IMG/VR virus record: IMGVR_UViG_3300005471_000004
Coordinates: 1-57,950 of that record
Reading direction: 5' to 3' (one strand)
DNA: 57,950 bases
DNA from: a virus
The notes beneath the pieces are model-generated. The model saw only the letters and a list, made by a program, of their open reading frames with translations, was not told where the DNA came from and ran no database searches. Positions 45,893 to 54,147 of the stretch are shown piece by piece; position 1 is the stretch's first letter, and each line of letters starts with the position of its first letter. A program made the translations under genes and the position numbers.

Positions 45893-48282
45893 GCGCACCC
45901 GTTATCGAGCAGGACGCAGCGCCGGTCGCCGACGTCCCCGAGAACGCCACCGCGATCAGCCTCCCGGTCATGGCCGTCGAGGGCCTGGAGACGGCCGACG
46001 GGCGCTTCCTCGCGCCCGGCGGCATCTCCCACCGCACGCTGCCGGTCACCCTGTACGCGCAGATCCAGACACCCAACGGCGGCCAGGGGCACGACAACTC
46101 CGTGATCGCCGGTGCCGTGACCGACATGGTCCGGCGTCCCGGACCTGAGGTGATCTCGAAGGCCACCGGCGAGCCGTTCCCCGAGGGCACGTTCGTGTGG
46201 TCCGGACTCGGCTGGATCTACAACAACGTGCGGTTCACCCAGGACGGGCCGACCGTGCTCGACATGGTGCGCGACCGCGCCCTGTCCGGGAACAGCGTCG
46301 ACCTGTCCGACATCATCGCCGAGCACGAGTACGAGCCGGGCACCGAGGACGACCCGAACGCGCAGCCGGTCCGGCTCACCATGCACCAGGGTGTCATCGG
46401 CGCGACCACGCTCGTGGGCCTGCCCGCGTTCCCCGACGCATACGTTGAGATCGACGGACAACGCATGACGCCCGCCGACGGCCAGGCGATCACAGCGGCC
46501 GCGATCTCGTGGCGCTCCGTGGAGCTGGGCGACGAGTGCGCCGCGTGCCGCACCGGCAACCCGCTGCCGCGCGAACAGTTCGTCGCCGACGGCGAGGCGC
46601 CGACCGTTCACCGTGGCGGCATGATCGCACTCGTTCCGGCTCAGGCCGACCAGCTCGCCGTCGAGGGCGGGGACCCGGTCGAGGAGCTGCACCTCACGCT
46701 CGCCTACCTGGGTGACGACGTCAGCGGATGGAGCGAGGACCAGAGGCAGGCTGTGCACAACCTCGCGCAGTCGATGTCCGATGTGGGCGGCCCGATCGAG
46801 GCGCGCGTGTTCGCGCACGCGCACTTCAACCCCGACGGCGGCCCGGACGGCGACCGCGACCCGTGCGCCGTCTACCTCATCGGCGACGGCGCCTCGCTCG
46901 CGGCAGATCGCGAACTCCTGCTGGAGCGCCTCCGCGAAAACCTGGGCGAGGCGTCCATGCCCGAGCAGCACGCGCCGTTCGTCCCGCACGTGACCGCCGG
47001 TTTCGGCGTGGACGTCGCCGACCTGTCCTTCACCGGCCCGGTGACGTTCGACCGCGTCCGGGTGGCACTCGGCGGGGACGTCACCGACTACCCGTTGGGT
47101 GGCGGTGAGGCGATGGTGGCGGCTGCACTTCCCGTGCTGCCGTCGGCCGCGTTCGACGTGCCCGAGCCGGACGCCTACCAGGCCCCGAGGATCAGCGAGC
47201 CGGACGAGAACGGATACCGCTGGTACTCGGGCCACATCGCCCGCTGGGACGCTTGCCACATCGGATTCCAGGGCAAGTGCGTCACGCCGCCGCGCTCCCG
47301 CTCGAAGTACGCGAACTTCCACCTCGGGCTCGCCCGCACCGAGCTGGGCGACATCCTCGCGGGCGTGATCACGTTCAACCGGCCCGACCAGCTGCGAGGC
47401 GGCCACGCGGACATCCGCCTGAGCGCGGCCGACACCGTGGCGCACTACGACAACACGGCCACGGTCGGCGCCGACGTGGTCGTGCACGACGGAAAGTTCG
47501 GCCCTTGGGCATGTGGCGTGGTGCGCGCCGACCTGTCGAGCGAGGACCTGCACCGGTTCCGCATGTCCATGCCGTCCGGCGACTGGAGGCGCGTGGCGGG
47601 TGGCCTGGACCTCGTCGGTGTGCTGCACGTCAACACGCCCGGCTTCTCCGGCCCGCGCACTCTCGTGGCCTCCGGCGAGCCGCTCGCGCTCGTCGCCGGT
47701 GCTCAGCCCTACCCGGGATACGAGGGCTCCGTCGGCCCGTTCGAAGACGACTACGCGCGCCCCCACGTGTACGCGCGAGACGTGATGAGCGGGGCTGGCA
47801 ACTGCATGTGCGGTGCCGACCCGGACAACGCGCTGCACGTTGAGTACGCGCCCGGGGTGCCGAACCCGCACGCCGGTCCGGTCGAGGAGGCGGCCGAGGA
47901 AGAGGGTGACCTGTACGAGCCGGACGACCTCGGTGCGTACGCCACCAACCTGGCCGCACTGCGCGAGTCAGTCGGCTTCACGGCCGACGTGGTTCAGTTC
48001 GCCGCCGAAGTGGATCTTCTGCTGGTGCTGCACGGCGCCGAGCTGGCCAACTGGGTGCAGAAGGCGGGCGGCCTGCCGAAGTACATCAAGCGCATCGCCA
48101 AGCACTTGCAGGAGAAGGGCATGGACGAGTCGCGCGCCATCGCCACGGCGGTGAACGCGGCCAAGAAGATGTGCTCGACCGGCGACACGAACTTCCCTGG
48201 ATCGCAGCAGGTCAACGCAGGCTCTCGCGCCGAGGCGTGTGCAGCGGTGGCCGAGTGGGAAGCCAAGAAGGCCAAGGCCTGA
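45889..48282 (+). CDS. Capsid maturation protease / scaffold polyprotein with embedded 2H-phosphoesterase-like domain
   Basis: A 797-residue protein; GGAGGGG precedes ATG 45889. Residues about 20-210 have the actinophage prohead protease pattern with SGNSVDLSDI and GVIGATTLVGLPAFPDAYVEI. Residues about 240-420 carry two HxT motifs, H268-L-T270 in HLTLAYLGD and H367-V-T369 in PFVPHVTAGFG, as in the 2H phosphoesterase (LigT-like) superfamily. Residues about 445-620 match the second conserved block (SGHIARWDACHIGF, ADTVAHYDNTATVGADV, MPSGDWRRVAGGLDLVGVLHVNTPGF). A helical Lys-rich tail follows. The HxT domain is an unusual insertion. Confidence 0.85.
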   Translation: MSAPVIEQDAAPVADVPENATAISLPVMAVEGLETADGRFLAPGGISHRTLPVTLYAQIQTPNGGQGHDNSVIAGAVTDMVRRPGPEVISKATGEPFPEGTFVWSGLGWIYNNVRFTQDGPTVLDMVRDRALSGNSVDLSDIIAEHEYEPGTEDDPNAQPVRLTMHQGVIGATTLVGLPAFPDAYVEIDGQRMTPADGQAITAAAISWRSVELGDECAACRTGNPLPREQFVADGEAPTVHRGGMIALVPAQADQLAVEGGDPVEELHLTLAYLGDDVSGWSEDQRQAVHNLAQSMSDVGGPIEARVFAHAHFNPDGGPDGDRDPCAVYLIGDGASLAADRELLLERLRENLGEASMPEQHAPFVPHVTAGFGVDVADLSFTGPVTFDRVRVALGGDVTDYPLGGGEAMVAAALPVLPSAAFDVPEPDAYQAPRISEPDENGYRWYSGHIARWDACHIGFQGKCVTPPRSRSKYANFHLGLARTELGDILAGVITFNRPDQLRGGHADIRLSAADTVAHYDNTATVGADVVVHDGKFGPWACGVVRADLSSEDLHRFRMSMPSGDWRRVAGGLDLVGVLHVNTPGFSGPRTLVASGEPLALVAGAQPYPGYEGSVGPFEDDYARPHVYARDVMSGAGNCMCGADPDNALHVEYAPGVPNPHAGPVEEAAEEEGDLYEPDDLGAYATNLAALRESVGFTADVVQFAAEVDLLLVLHGAELANWVQKAGGLPKYIKRIAKHLQEKGMDESRAIATAVNAAKKMCSTGDTNFPGSQQVNAGSRAEACAAVAEWEAKKAKA

Positions 48283-48290
48283 GCGCCACA

Positions 48291-48333
48291 CTTGACACCC
48301 CCGTCAGTCGTGGGGCATGATGGGGGTGTCAAG
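48291..48333 (+). promoter_or_regulatory. Composite promoter with palindrome spanning the whole element, inside the head operon
   Basis: TTGACA (48292-48297), an 18-bp spacer and CATGAT (48316-48321). CTTGACACCCCC (48291-48302) pairs perfectly with 48322-48333. The leader is at 48337-48363. Confidence 0.9.
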
Positions 48334-48363
48334 GCCGGGAACGACCGCAAGGGAGAACCTCAG

Positions 48364-48723
48364 ATGCGCAAGATCAGTCAGAGCGAGATCACCATCCTGA
48401 ACCGCGAGATCGACGAGCAGCCGCTGGAGATGGCCTACATCGCCCGGGTGCGACAGGATGTGCGCGTAACGGCACGATGGACCACTGAGCGCAAGCTGGA
48501 GTCGAGCGAGCACTTCCGGCTGGCCTGCCTGGCGATGGCTACCCTCGGGCAGCCGGACGAGATCAACCCGCACTTCAACTCTCGCCAGGAAAGGGTGACG
48601 GTCGGGCCGTACCTCTCACACGCGGTGACCTACGTCCTGCACGATGTGGAGCACACGGAGACGGATCGTCAGCTGGTTCTTCAGCACGCCATGCTGATCA
48701 ACGTCGCGCGGCGCATGAGCTGA
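48364..48723 (+). CDS. Hypothetical protein of the inserted block
   Basis: A 119-residue protein after the leader. Helical and acidic, with HFRLACLAMATLGQP and a C-terminal helix. No family recognised. It has its own promoter and terminator between protease and capsid genes, so it is not expected to be a virion part. Confidence 0.73.
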   Translation: MRKISQSEITILNREIDEQPLEMAYIARVRQDVRVTARWTTERKLESSEHFRLACLAMATLGQPDEINPHFNSRQERVTVGPYLSHAVTYVLHDVEHTETDRQLVLQHAMLINVARRMS

Positions 48724-48736
48724 CCCACCGCACAGA

Positions 48737-48782
48737 AGCGCCTCCCGACATCGTCCTGAAACGGCCGTTACCGGGAGGCGCT
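48737..48782. terminator. Hairpin between the 48364 gene and the leftward 48827 gene
   Basis: AGCGCCTCCCG (48737-48747) pairs with 48772-48782, with a 24-base loop. A second small hairpin (CTGGG...CCCAG) follows at about 48785-48805. It lies between convergent genes and likely stops both. Confidence 0.7.
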
Positions 48783-48826
48783 GTACTGGGAGCCGCTAGC
48801 GCCCAGCGTGATGCATGGCGTGAAGC

Positions 48827-49255
48827 CTACTCGTCCTTGCCGAACGCCGCGTCACGGCCACGTCGCAGAGCGCTGATCATCTTGTTGCAGCCCTTGCGGT
48901 CGATCGTGACGGCCAGGAGATCCAGCGGGGCGCCGAACGCGTAGGAGAGCTTCTCGCCGTGCTCTTGGATCAGGTGCTCAACGAGATAGTCGTCAGACTC
49001 GGCGTCGACACCGCCCGCGTAATCCCACTCGCGGATGGTGTCCAGCAATTCGGGAAGGCCGCGCCGGATCTCCTCGATCGAGCAGGCCATGCGGGCGGGC
49101 GTGCCGGGACGTTCGACGATGACCATCACGTGGCCCTCGTCATTGCCGTGACCGGGGCCAGTGTTGCTCGGCGAGGATGGGGGTCCCCATGCGACCTGCG
49201 CGTTGTTCAGGTGGTCGGGGTCGCCGTCGAGGGAGTAGATCCGCTCATGAGGCAT
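48827..49255 (-). CDS. Hypothetical protein, only leftward gene in the structural region
   Basis: A 142-residue acidic protein. ATG 49255 is preceded by CGGAGC and a diverged piece of the conserved leader (GAACAGAACGGAGCACC). A C-terminal helix ends in basic residues. Leftward orientation inside a rightward structural operon marks it as inserted accessory DNA. Function unknown. Confidence 0.72.
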   Translation of the reverse strand: MPHERIYSLDGDPDHLNNAQVAWGPPSSPSNTGPGHGNDEGHVMVIVERPGTPARMACSIEEIRRGLPELLDTIREWDYAGGVDAESDDYLVEHLIQEHGEKLSYAFGAPLDLLAVTIDRKGCNKMISALRRGRDAAFGKDE

Positions 49256-49332
49256 GGTGGTGCTCCGTTCTGTTCGCCCGTATCGGGAGCCCGTAGCGGG
49301 CCACCTGCGACGATAGCAGGAGAATCCGACGC

Positions 49333-49362
49333 TTGACACCCCCACCATTGAGGGGCTACAGT
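49333..49362 (+). promoter_or_regulatory. Composite promoter for the 49402-50963 gene group
   Basis: TTGACA (49333-49338), an 18-bp spacer with CCCC...GGGG and TACAGT (49357-49362), then the leader at 49376-49401. It diverges from the 49255 gene. Confidence 0.92.
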
Positions 49363-49401
49363 TCTCTCATCAGCAGGAACGACCGACAGGGAGAACCTAA
49401 G

Positions 49402-49572
49402 ATGCGCTACGCGATCCCCGCACCGCCCGCGAACGACCCGATTGCTAGCGAGTGGGCTCTCGCGCAGGACGCGCTGCGCTGGAGGGAAGCCGAGTGCGGC
49501 ATTCCGGCCAACGCGCCTATCGACCGCGAGGACATGGAAGACCTGGTCAACGCCTACCTGGCGATGGGATGA
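49402..49572 (+). CDS. Small hypothetical protein (56 aa)
   Basis: A 56-residue acidic helical protein starting directly after the leader. Pro-rich N-terminus (IPAPPANDP). No motif. Confidence 0.7.
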   Translation: MRYAIPAPPANDPIASEWALAQDALRWREAECGIPANAPIDREDMEDLVNAYLAMG

Positions 49573-49587
49573 CGGGAGGAGAACGGG

Positions 49588-49887
49588 ATGCAGGTGCCTG
49601 AGGCGGACGTGAGGGTCTGCCAGAAGTGTCACGGGATGGTGGTCCCGGCTGTCACCGCTCGCATGAGCAAGGGGCAGCCGGTCACCATCCTGGTCGAGGT
49701 CGAGGAGGACCTCACGAACGAGCACCCGAGTGACCAGTGGGCGCTGTCGAAGGTCGGCGAGAAGTACTACGCCGGTCAGGTCAAGACCCGCAACCAGCGT
49801 GCTGGCATGCTGGAGCGGGGAATCCGCTTTCACTTGCTGCACGACAAGCAGTGCGCGAAGAACGTCGCGCACAACCGAGCCCGTTAG
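49588..49887 (+). CDS. Hypothetical zinc-finger-like protein
   Basis: A 99-residue protein with GGAGGAGAA ahead of ATG 49588. VCQKCHGMVVPA near the N-terminus and LLHDKQCAKNVAH near the C-terminus give a CxxCH...H...C pattern that could form one zinc site. Unknown function. Confidence 0.7.
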   Translation: MQVPEADVRVCQKCHGMVVPAVTARMSKGQPVTILVEVEEDLTNEHPSDQWALSKVGEKYYAGQVKTRNQRAGMLERGIRFHLLHDKQCAKNVAHNRAR

Positions 49888-49897
49888 GAGTCAAATC

Positions 49898-50380
49898 GTG
49901 AAGAAGTCCCTGCCCCTGCTCGCGGGGGCGATCATCGTTCCACTGCTCGCGGCCACCGTCGCCGCGTTCGCCGCCGCCAGCGATGAGCCCGGCGCCGACC
50001 TGAAGACCGCGCCGGTGGTCTCCTCGTCCACGTCCGCGACGGCGCCGCTGGAGGCGCCCGTCCAGCTGGCCACGCCGCCGACGAGTGCCACTCAGGCCGC
50101 GTCGACCCCCGCTGCCCAGGCGCCCGCCGTGGTGCTCGCCGACGACCCTGAGACGTCGACCACGACACCGCAGCCGCCGACCCAGACCACGCCGGTGCCG
50201 CCGAACGAATGGCCGACACCGGAACCGACCACCCCGCCGGTCGCGTCCCCGGTCGCCCCTCCCGGTCCAGTCGACATGACCGTCTCTTGGGACGGCCTGA
50301 AGTGCGCGCGGTCGGAGGCGTGGAGTGTGGAGACCACCAGTGGCACCAAGATGATGTGCCCTGGCTCCGCGAACCCGTAG
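49898..50380 (+). CDS. Secreted or membrane-anchored Thr/Pro-rich protein
   Basis: A 160-residue protein from GTG 49898 with TAGGAG upstream. The N-terminus MKKSLPLLAGAIIVPLLAATVAAFAAAS is a signal or anchor segment. About 95 residues of low-complexity Ala/Thr/Pro/Ser follow, then a short globular end with two Cys (LKCARSE and MMCPGS). This is the layout of a cell-wall-spanning stalk with a small outer head. A surface role such as superinfection exclusion is an inference. Confidence 0.65.
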   Translation: MKKSLPLLAGAIIVPLLAATVAAFAAASDEPGADLKTAPVVSSSTSATAPLEAPVQLATPPTSATQAASTPAAQAPAVVLADDPETSTTTPQPPTQTTPVPPNEWPTPEPTTPPVASPVAPPGPVDMTVSWDGLKCARSEAWSVETTSGTKMMCPGSANP

Positions 50381-50402
50381 AAACGAAACCAGAGAGGTCC
50401 GC

Positions 50403-50963
50403 ATGTCTGACTACGTACGACCAACCAACCCGTTCCCCGTGAGCGAGGCGGCGGCCGAGATGACACACGGCCTGATCAACGCCGCCGTCGAGACGTTCGC
50501 AATCATGGCCGTCCCCATCCATGACGAGGTCGAGCACCGCCTCATCCTGGCCGCCTCCTACGAGTGGGCGAAGAGGATCACCTCGCTGGGCAATGAGGAC
50601 GCCTGCCACGCGTACGTGTGGGAGCTGTCCACGTGGATCGAGCGGATGTCCCAGCAGGGGATCCCGTTCCCCCCGTTCGACATCACCACCACCTGCGGCG
50701 ACGACGAATGCACCGTCGACCACAGCGAGCAGATTCGCCTGGTGAACACGCTCTTCGCCTCCGGCGTCACCGGACAGCATCAGGACGCGGTGAAGGCGTA
50801 CACCGCGTACACGCGCAAGGTCGACCCTGACCAGTGGTCCGTCGCCCGTGCGCAGTACGCGGCCATGCTCGCCGTGCACGTCTCGGAGCGGGTGTGCGAC
50901 TTCCGCACGCAGACCGTGGACGTGATGCCCTCCCTCGAAGACCTCCCGGACGAGCAGGTCTGA
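50403..50963 (+). CDS. Hypothetical protein
   Basis: A 186-residue protein with AGAGAGG ahead of ATG 50403. Helical, acidic, with a TTCGDDECTVDH segment near residue 96-107 that could bind a metal. It is the last gene ahead of the strongest terminator in the window and just upstream of the capsid gene. No virion role is evident. Confidence 0.7.
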   Translation: MSDYVRPTNPFPVSEAAAEMTHGLINAAVETFAIMAVPIHDEVEHRLILAASYEWAKRITSLGNEDACHAYVWELSTWIERMSQQGIPFPPFDITTTCGDDECTVDHSEQIRLVNTLFASGVTGQHQDAVKAYTAYTRKVDPDQWSVARAQYAAMLAVHVSERVCDFRTQTVDVMPSLEDLPDEQV

Positions 50964-50993
50964 TAGCCTCCGTCAAGGAGATGCGGACCTCCT

Positions 50994-51029
50994 GATCCCC
51001 CGTACCCACGTGGTGCGGGGGATCTTTTT
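50994..51029 (+). terminator. Rho-independent terminator ahead of the major capsid gene
   Basis: GATCCCCCGTACC (50994-51006) pairs with GGTGCGGGGGATC (51012-51024; one G-T pair), a 5-base loop, followed by TTTTT (51025-51029). It is the only classical hairpin-plus-T-run in the window. Confidence 0.92.
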
Positions 51030-51030
51030 G

Positions 51031-51061
51031 TGCGCAACTCGCGGGCGTCATGCGCAACTCG
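51031..51061 (+). repeat. Two 11-bp direct repeats 20 bp apart upstream of the capsid gene
   Basis: TGCGCAACTCG occurs at 51031-51041 and 51051-51061, exactly 20 bp apart (about two helical turns). They lie just downstream of the terminator, where a late promoter for the capsid gene would be expected; TACGCT at about 51067 could be its -10 box. Confidence 0.7.
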
Positions 51062-51103
51062 GCGCCTACGCTTCGCGACGTTGGGGACGACCCCGCACGG
51101 AGC

Positions 51104-51138
51104 GGCCTAGCTGATCTCCGAGCGGTCCGGCCTAGCTG
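51104..51138 (+). repeat. Two 10-bp direct repeats in the capsid leader
   Basis: GGCCTAGCTG occurs at 51104-51113 and 51129-51138 in the untranslated leader of the capsid gene. A binding site for RNA or DNA control is possible; chance is not excluded. Confidence 0.5.
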
Positions 51139-51187
51139 GAGTGGACAAGCCCCGTGCAAGCCGTCCAACACGAAACGGAGAAACCTC

Positions 51188-52912
51188 GTGTACGAGGAGA
51201 TTCTGAATCGGCTGGCGGAGGCAACGGACCAGGAACTGGCTGACGCTCTCTCGGAGATCGCAGGCCAGGCCGCAGCGTTCACGGGCCCCGCCACCGCCAC
51301 GACCGCACCGCAGGTGAAGGCCCTCGCGGATGCCGCCTCCGCCATCCGTGGACAGATCGACGAGCGCGCCCGCGTCAACGCGGAGTACGCCGCCAATCTG
51401 TCGATGATCGGCGAGCTGGCCGCGCAGCCCGAGCCGCCCGCACAGCCGGAGCAGCCCGAGGTGGAGATCCCCGAGCAGCCCGCAGCGCCCGCCACGCTGG
51501 CCACCGAAGAGCCCCCGGCCGTCGAGCCGGAGGACGAGAAGCCCGAAGGGGGCGACACCGTGACCGCTTCCGCTCGCCGCCCTCTTGGTGGGGCAGGCCT
51601 GACCACTCGTCGCAACCGGGACGAGTTCCAGTCGCTGGAGATCAACGCGAACGTGACCGGCCAGAACGGCCTCACGCTCGACAGGGACCCCGAGGTTGCC
51701 CGCGAGCAGATCGCCACGGCGTTCGCCAACCAGGCGTCCATCCACAACCCGTACGCGAAGACGACCCTCGTCAACGTCAAGTGGTCGGATGGCTACAAGG
51801 CCGCCGGTCGCTTCGTCTCCCGCAAGGACAGCGGCTACACCGTCAATCGGGTGATGTCCCGCGTCGAGGACGAAGTGCGCTCCCGGTCCGCCGAGGAGAA
51901 CGCGCTCACCGCCGCCGGTATCTGCGGCCCGGTGACCCCGCTCTACGACATCCCGGTGATCGGCGACACCGACCGCCCGGTGCGCGATGCTCTCGCGCCG
52001 ATCGGTGCGGACCGTGGCGGCATCACCTACCGCCCGGCGATCGACGGCGTGGCCCAGACCGGCGGCATCGGCAACTGGACTCCGGCGATGGACGAGACCA
52101 CGCCGCTGCCCACCAAGTCGTGCCTTGAGGTCGACTGCCCGGACCCGGTCACGGCGACCGTCGAGGCGGTCTACCACTGCCTCACCTTCTCGAACATGTC
52201 CACGCAGTTCGACCCCGAGCTGATGGACGCGGTCATCCAGGCCGGTGACGTGGCGTTCGCGCGGTTCGCGGAAAACAAGCTGCTGACCCAGCTGACCAAC
52301 GCGTCCAAGCCGCTGTACACGCCTCGCGTGATCGGTGCGGCCCGCGACTTCTTCGTGTCGCTGGACAAGTTCATCGCCTACTACCGTTCGGTGCACCGCC
52401 TGAGCGACAACGCGCCGCTGCGCCAGATCCTGCCGCTGTGGCTGAAGGACATCCTGCGCATGGATGTCGCGCGCCAGATGGTCGGCGACGGCCTCGACAC
52501 GCTGGCCGTGGCCGACGAGATGATCATGGACTGGTTCCGTCGTCGCAACGTGAATCCGACGTTCCACCTCGACGGCATCGACCCCGCCGACATCACGCAG
52601 CCGACCCCGGACATCGTGGTCCCGGCGCAGGCCTACACCACGGCCGCCGCTGGCACCGAGGTGCCGAACTACATCGGCACCGTGTCAACTCTGATCTTCC
52701 GCGAGGGTGACTGGAAGTACCTCGACGGTGGCGAGCTGAACATGGGCCTGGTCCGTGACAGCGCGCTCAACGCCGTCAACCGCTTCCAGACGTTCCGCGA
52801 GGAGTTCGCGGCCCCCGCCCACCGTGGCATCGAGTCCGTGCACCTCGTGTTCCAGCTCCGCGTGACCGGCCAGAGCGCCGCCACGAAGGACCTGGACGCG
52901 ATCATCAACTGA
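51188..52912 (+). CDS. Major capsid protein (HK97-like)
   Basis: A 574-residue protein from GTG 51188 with ACGGAG upstream; the longer frame from 51050 would cross the leader repeats. The first 130 residues are helical and Ala/Glu/Pro-rich, as in a built-in scaffold (delta domain). The rest is HK97-fold-like: NPYAKTTLVNVKWSDGYKAAGR, a long SVDE-type helix, PLYDIPVIGDTDRPVRDALAPIGADRGGITYRPAI, VYHCLTFSNMSTQFDPELMDAVIQAGD and a C-terminal FREEFAAPAHRGIESV. It forms the prohead shell and is cut by the upstream protease. Confidence 0.92.
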   Translation: MYEEILNRLAEATDQELADALSEIAGQAAAFTGPATATTAPQVKALADAASAIRGQIDERARVNAEYAANLSMIGELAAQPEPPAQPEQPEVEIPEQPAAPATLATEEPPAVEPEDEKPEGGDTVTASARRPLGGAGLTTRRNRDEFQSLEINANVTGQNGLTLDRDPEVAREQIATAFANQASIHNPYAKTTLVNVKWSDGYKAAGRFVSRKDSGYTVNRVMSRVEDEVRSRSAEENALTAAGICGPVTPLYDIPVIGDTDRPVRDALAPIGADRGGITYRPAIDGVAQTGGIGNWTPAMDETTPLPTKSCLEVDCPDPVTATVEAVYHCLTFSNMSTQFDPELMDAVIQAGDVAFARFAENKLLTQLTNASKPLYTPRVIGAARDFFVSLDKFIAYYRSVHRLSDNAPLRQILPLWLKDILRMDVARQMVGDGLDTLAVADEMIMDWFRRRNVNPTFHLDGIDPADITQPTPDIVVPAQAYTTAAAGTEVPNYIGTVSTLIFREGDWKYLDGGELNMGLVRDSALNAVNRFQTFREEFAAPAHRGIESVHLVFQLRVTGQSAATKDLDAIIN

Positions 52913-52923
52913 CCTGACCAGCT

Positions 52924-52963
52924 CCAGGCCGCGCCGGTTCGCCCGACGCCCGGCGCGGCCTGG
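52924..52963 (+). terminator. 14-bp hairpin after the capsid gene
   Basis: A perfect inverted repeat CCAGGCCGCGCCGG (52924-52937 with 52950-52963) with a 12-base loop follows the capsid stop. It probably trims or attenuates transcription, giving more capsid message than downstream message. Confidence 0.75.
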
Positions 52964-52986
52964 CTCCACGAATGGAGGTGGGGTGA

Positions 52987-54147
52987 ATGTTGTTCGCCCC
53001 GATTCAGCCGGTCCAGGCAGCACCGTCCCGGTCCAGCCTGGCGGCATGGGCTCTCACGCCCGCCAGTGGCGATGACCGCTGGACTCAGGGCATGGCGTGG
53101 CGCCCCGAGCGCTGCACGTCGGTGCGCTCGTTCAACGCCTGCGCGAGCGGAGACATCTCCGAGGTGCAGACGGTCACGATCACCGGTGACCCAACGGGCG
53201 GCACGTTCACCCTCACGTACTCGGGCCAGACGACCGCAGGCATCGCGTACAACGCGGTGGCGGCGGCCGTTCAGACCGCGCTGGAGAACCTGAGCAACCT
53301 GGTCCCGGGCGATGTGACCGTGACCGGCGGCCCTGGTCCCGCGACGCCGTACGTGGTCACGTTCCGCGCTGGCATGGGCAACGTGACGCAGATGACCGCG
53401 TCCGCCGCTGGCCTGACTGGGGGCACCGCCCCGGCGGTGGCCGTTGCCACCACCACGACCGGCTACAACCTGTTCGGCACGGCCTACGGCGTCGGCCCGT
53501 CCGGCACCGTCTACTACTCGCCGCCCGTGCTACGGGTCGAGGACTCGTGCCCGGCGCTCAACAGCGACATGACCGAGGACGAGGCGCGCGTTCGCCGCCA
53601 GGCGGAGGCCGTCACCTCGTGGACGATCGCCCGCGAGTTGTGGACCGGCGAGCACAGCGACCTGAACCCGTACGACACGCCCGAGGCGAGCGGGCAGGTC
53701 AACGCCCGCCTGACTGCCGGGCTCGGTGTGCAGGCGGTGGCGGGCAAGCATGAGCCACTGCATGCGCTGGGCGCGCTGGAGCAGGCCGCACGCGGTCAGC
53801 TCGGCTCGCTCGGCATGGACGTGTGGATTCACATGCCCATCACCCTGGTGCCGCTGATGCTCGACTCGATCGTGCAGAACGGCACTGGCCTGTTCACCAA
53901 GACCGGCGCCCGCGTCATCGCCGATGCCGGATACCCCGGCACCGACCCGAACGACGCCGTGCAGGCCGACGCGCTGTGGATGTACGCGACGGGACCGGTC
54001 GAGGTGCGCACCTCGCGCATCACGGTCAACTCGTTCGTCGACCAGCGGCACAACCAGATCCACACGACTGCGGACCGGTTTTACGCGGCCACCTTCGATC
54101 CGTGCGTCCTGCACGGCGTGGCCGTGGATCTCCCGGCCACCACCTGA
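52987..54147 (+). CDS. Structural protein with inserted Ig-like domain
   Basis: A 386-residue protein with GGAGG ahead of ATG 52987. Residues about 60-159 are a beta-rich VQTVTITG...TPAVAV-type domain, inserted between an N-terminal segment (MAWRPERCTSVRSFNACASG) and the main body (EDSCPALNSDMTEDEARVRRQAEAVTSWTIARELW). The same domain recurs in the next gene. Actinophages often encode a protein of this body type just after the major capsid protein. A virion or capsid-decorating role is inferred. Confidence 0.65.
   Translation: MLFAPIQPVQAAPSRSSLAAWALTPASGDDRWTQGMAWRPERCTSVRSFNACASGDISEVQTVTITGDPTGGTFTLTYSGQTTAGIAYNAVAAAVQTALENLSNLVPGDVTVTGGPGPATPYVVTFRAGMGNVTQMTASAAGLTGGTAPAVAVATTTTGYNLFGTAYGVGPSGTVYYSPPVLRVEDSCPALNSDMTEDEARVRRQAEAVTSWTIARELWTGEHSDLNPYDTPEASGQVNARLTAGLGVQAVAGKHEPLHALGALEQAARGQLGSLGMDVWIHMPITLVPLMLDSIVQNGTGLFTKTGARVIADAGYPGTDPNDAVQADALWMYATGPVEVRTSRITVNSFVDQRHNQIHTTADRFYAATFDPCVLHGVAVDLPATT

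Noticed and set aside
45724-47871. 715-codon minus-strand frame over the capsid protease gene
   Set aside because: The product is His/Val/Arg-rich without domain features and opposes a well supported gene; third-position GC bias explains the open frame.
26909-49401. CRISPR array or transposon ends as an explanation of the repeated elements
   Set aside because: The repeats are single copies ahead of genes, not tandem with uniform spacers, and no transposase or target duplications are visible.
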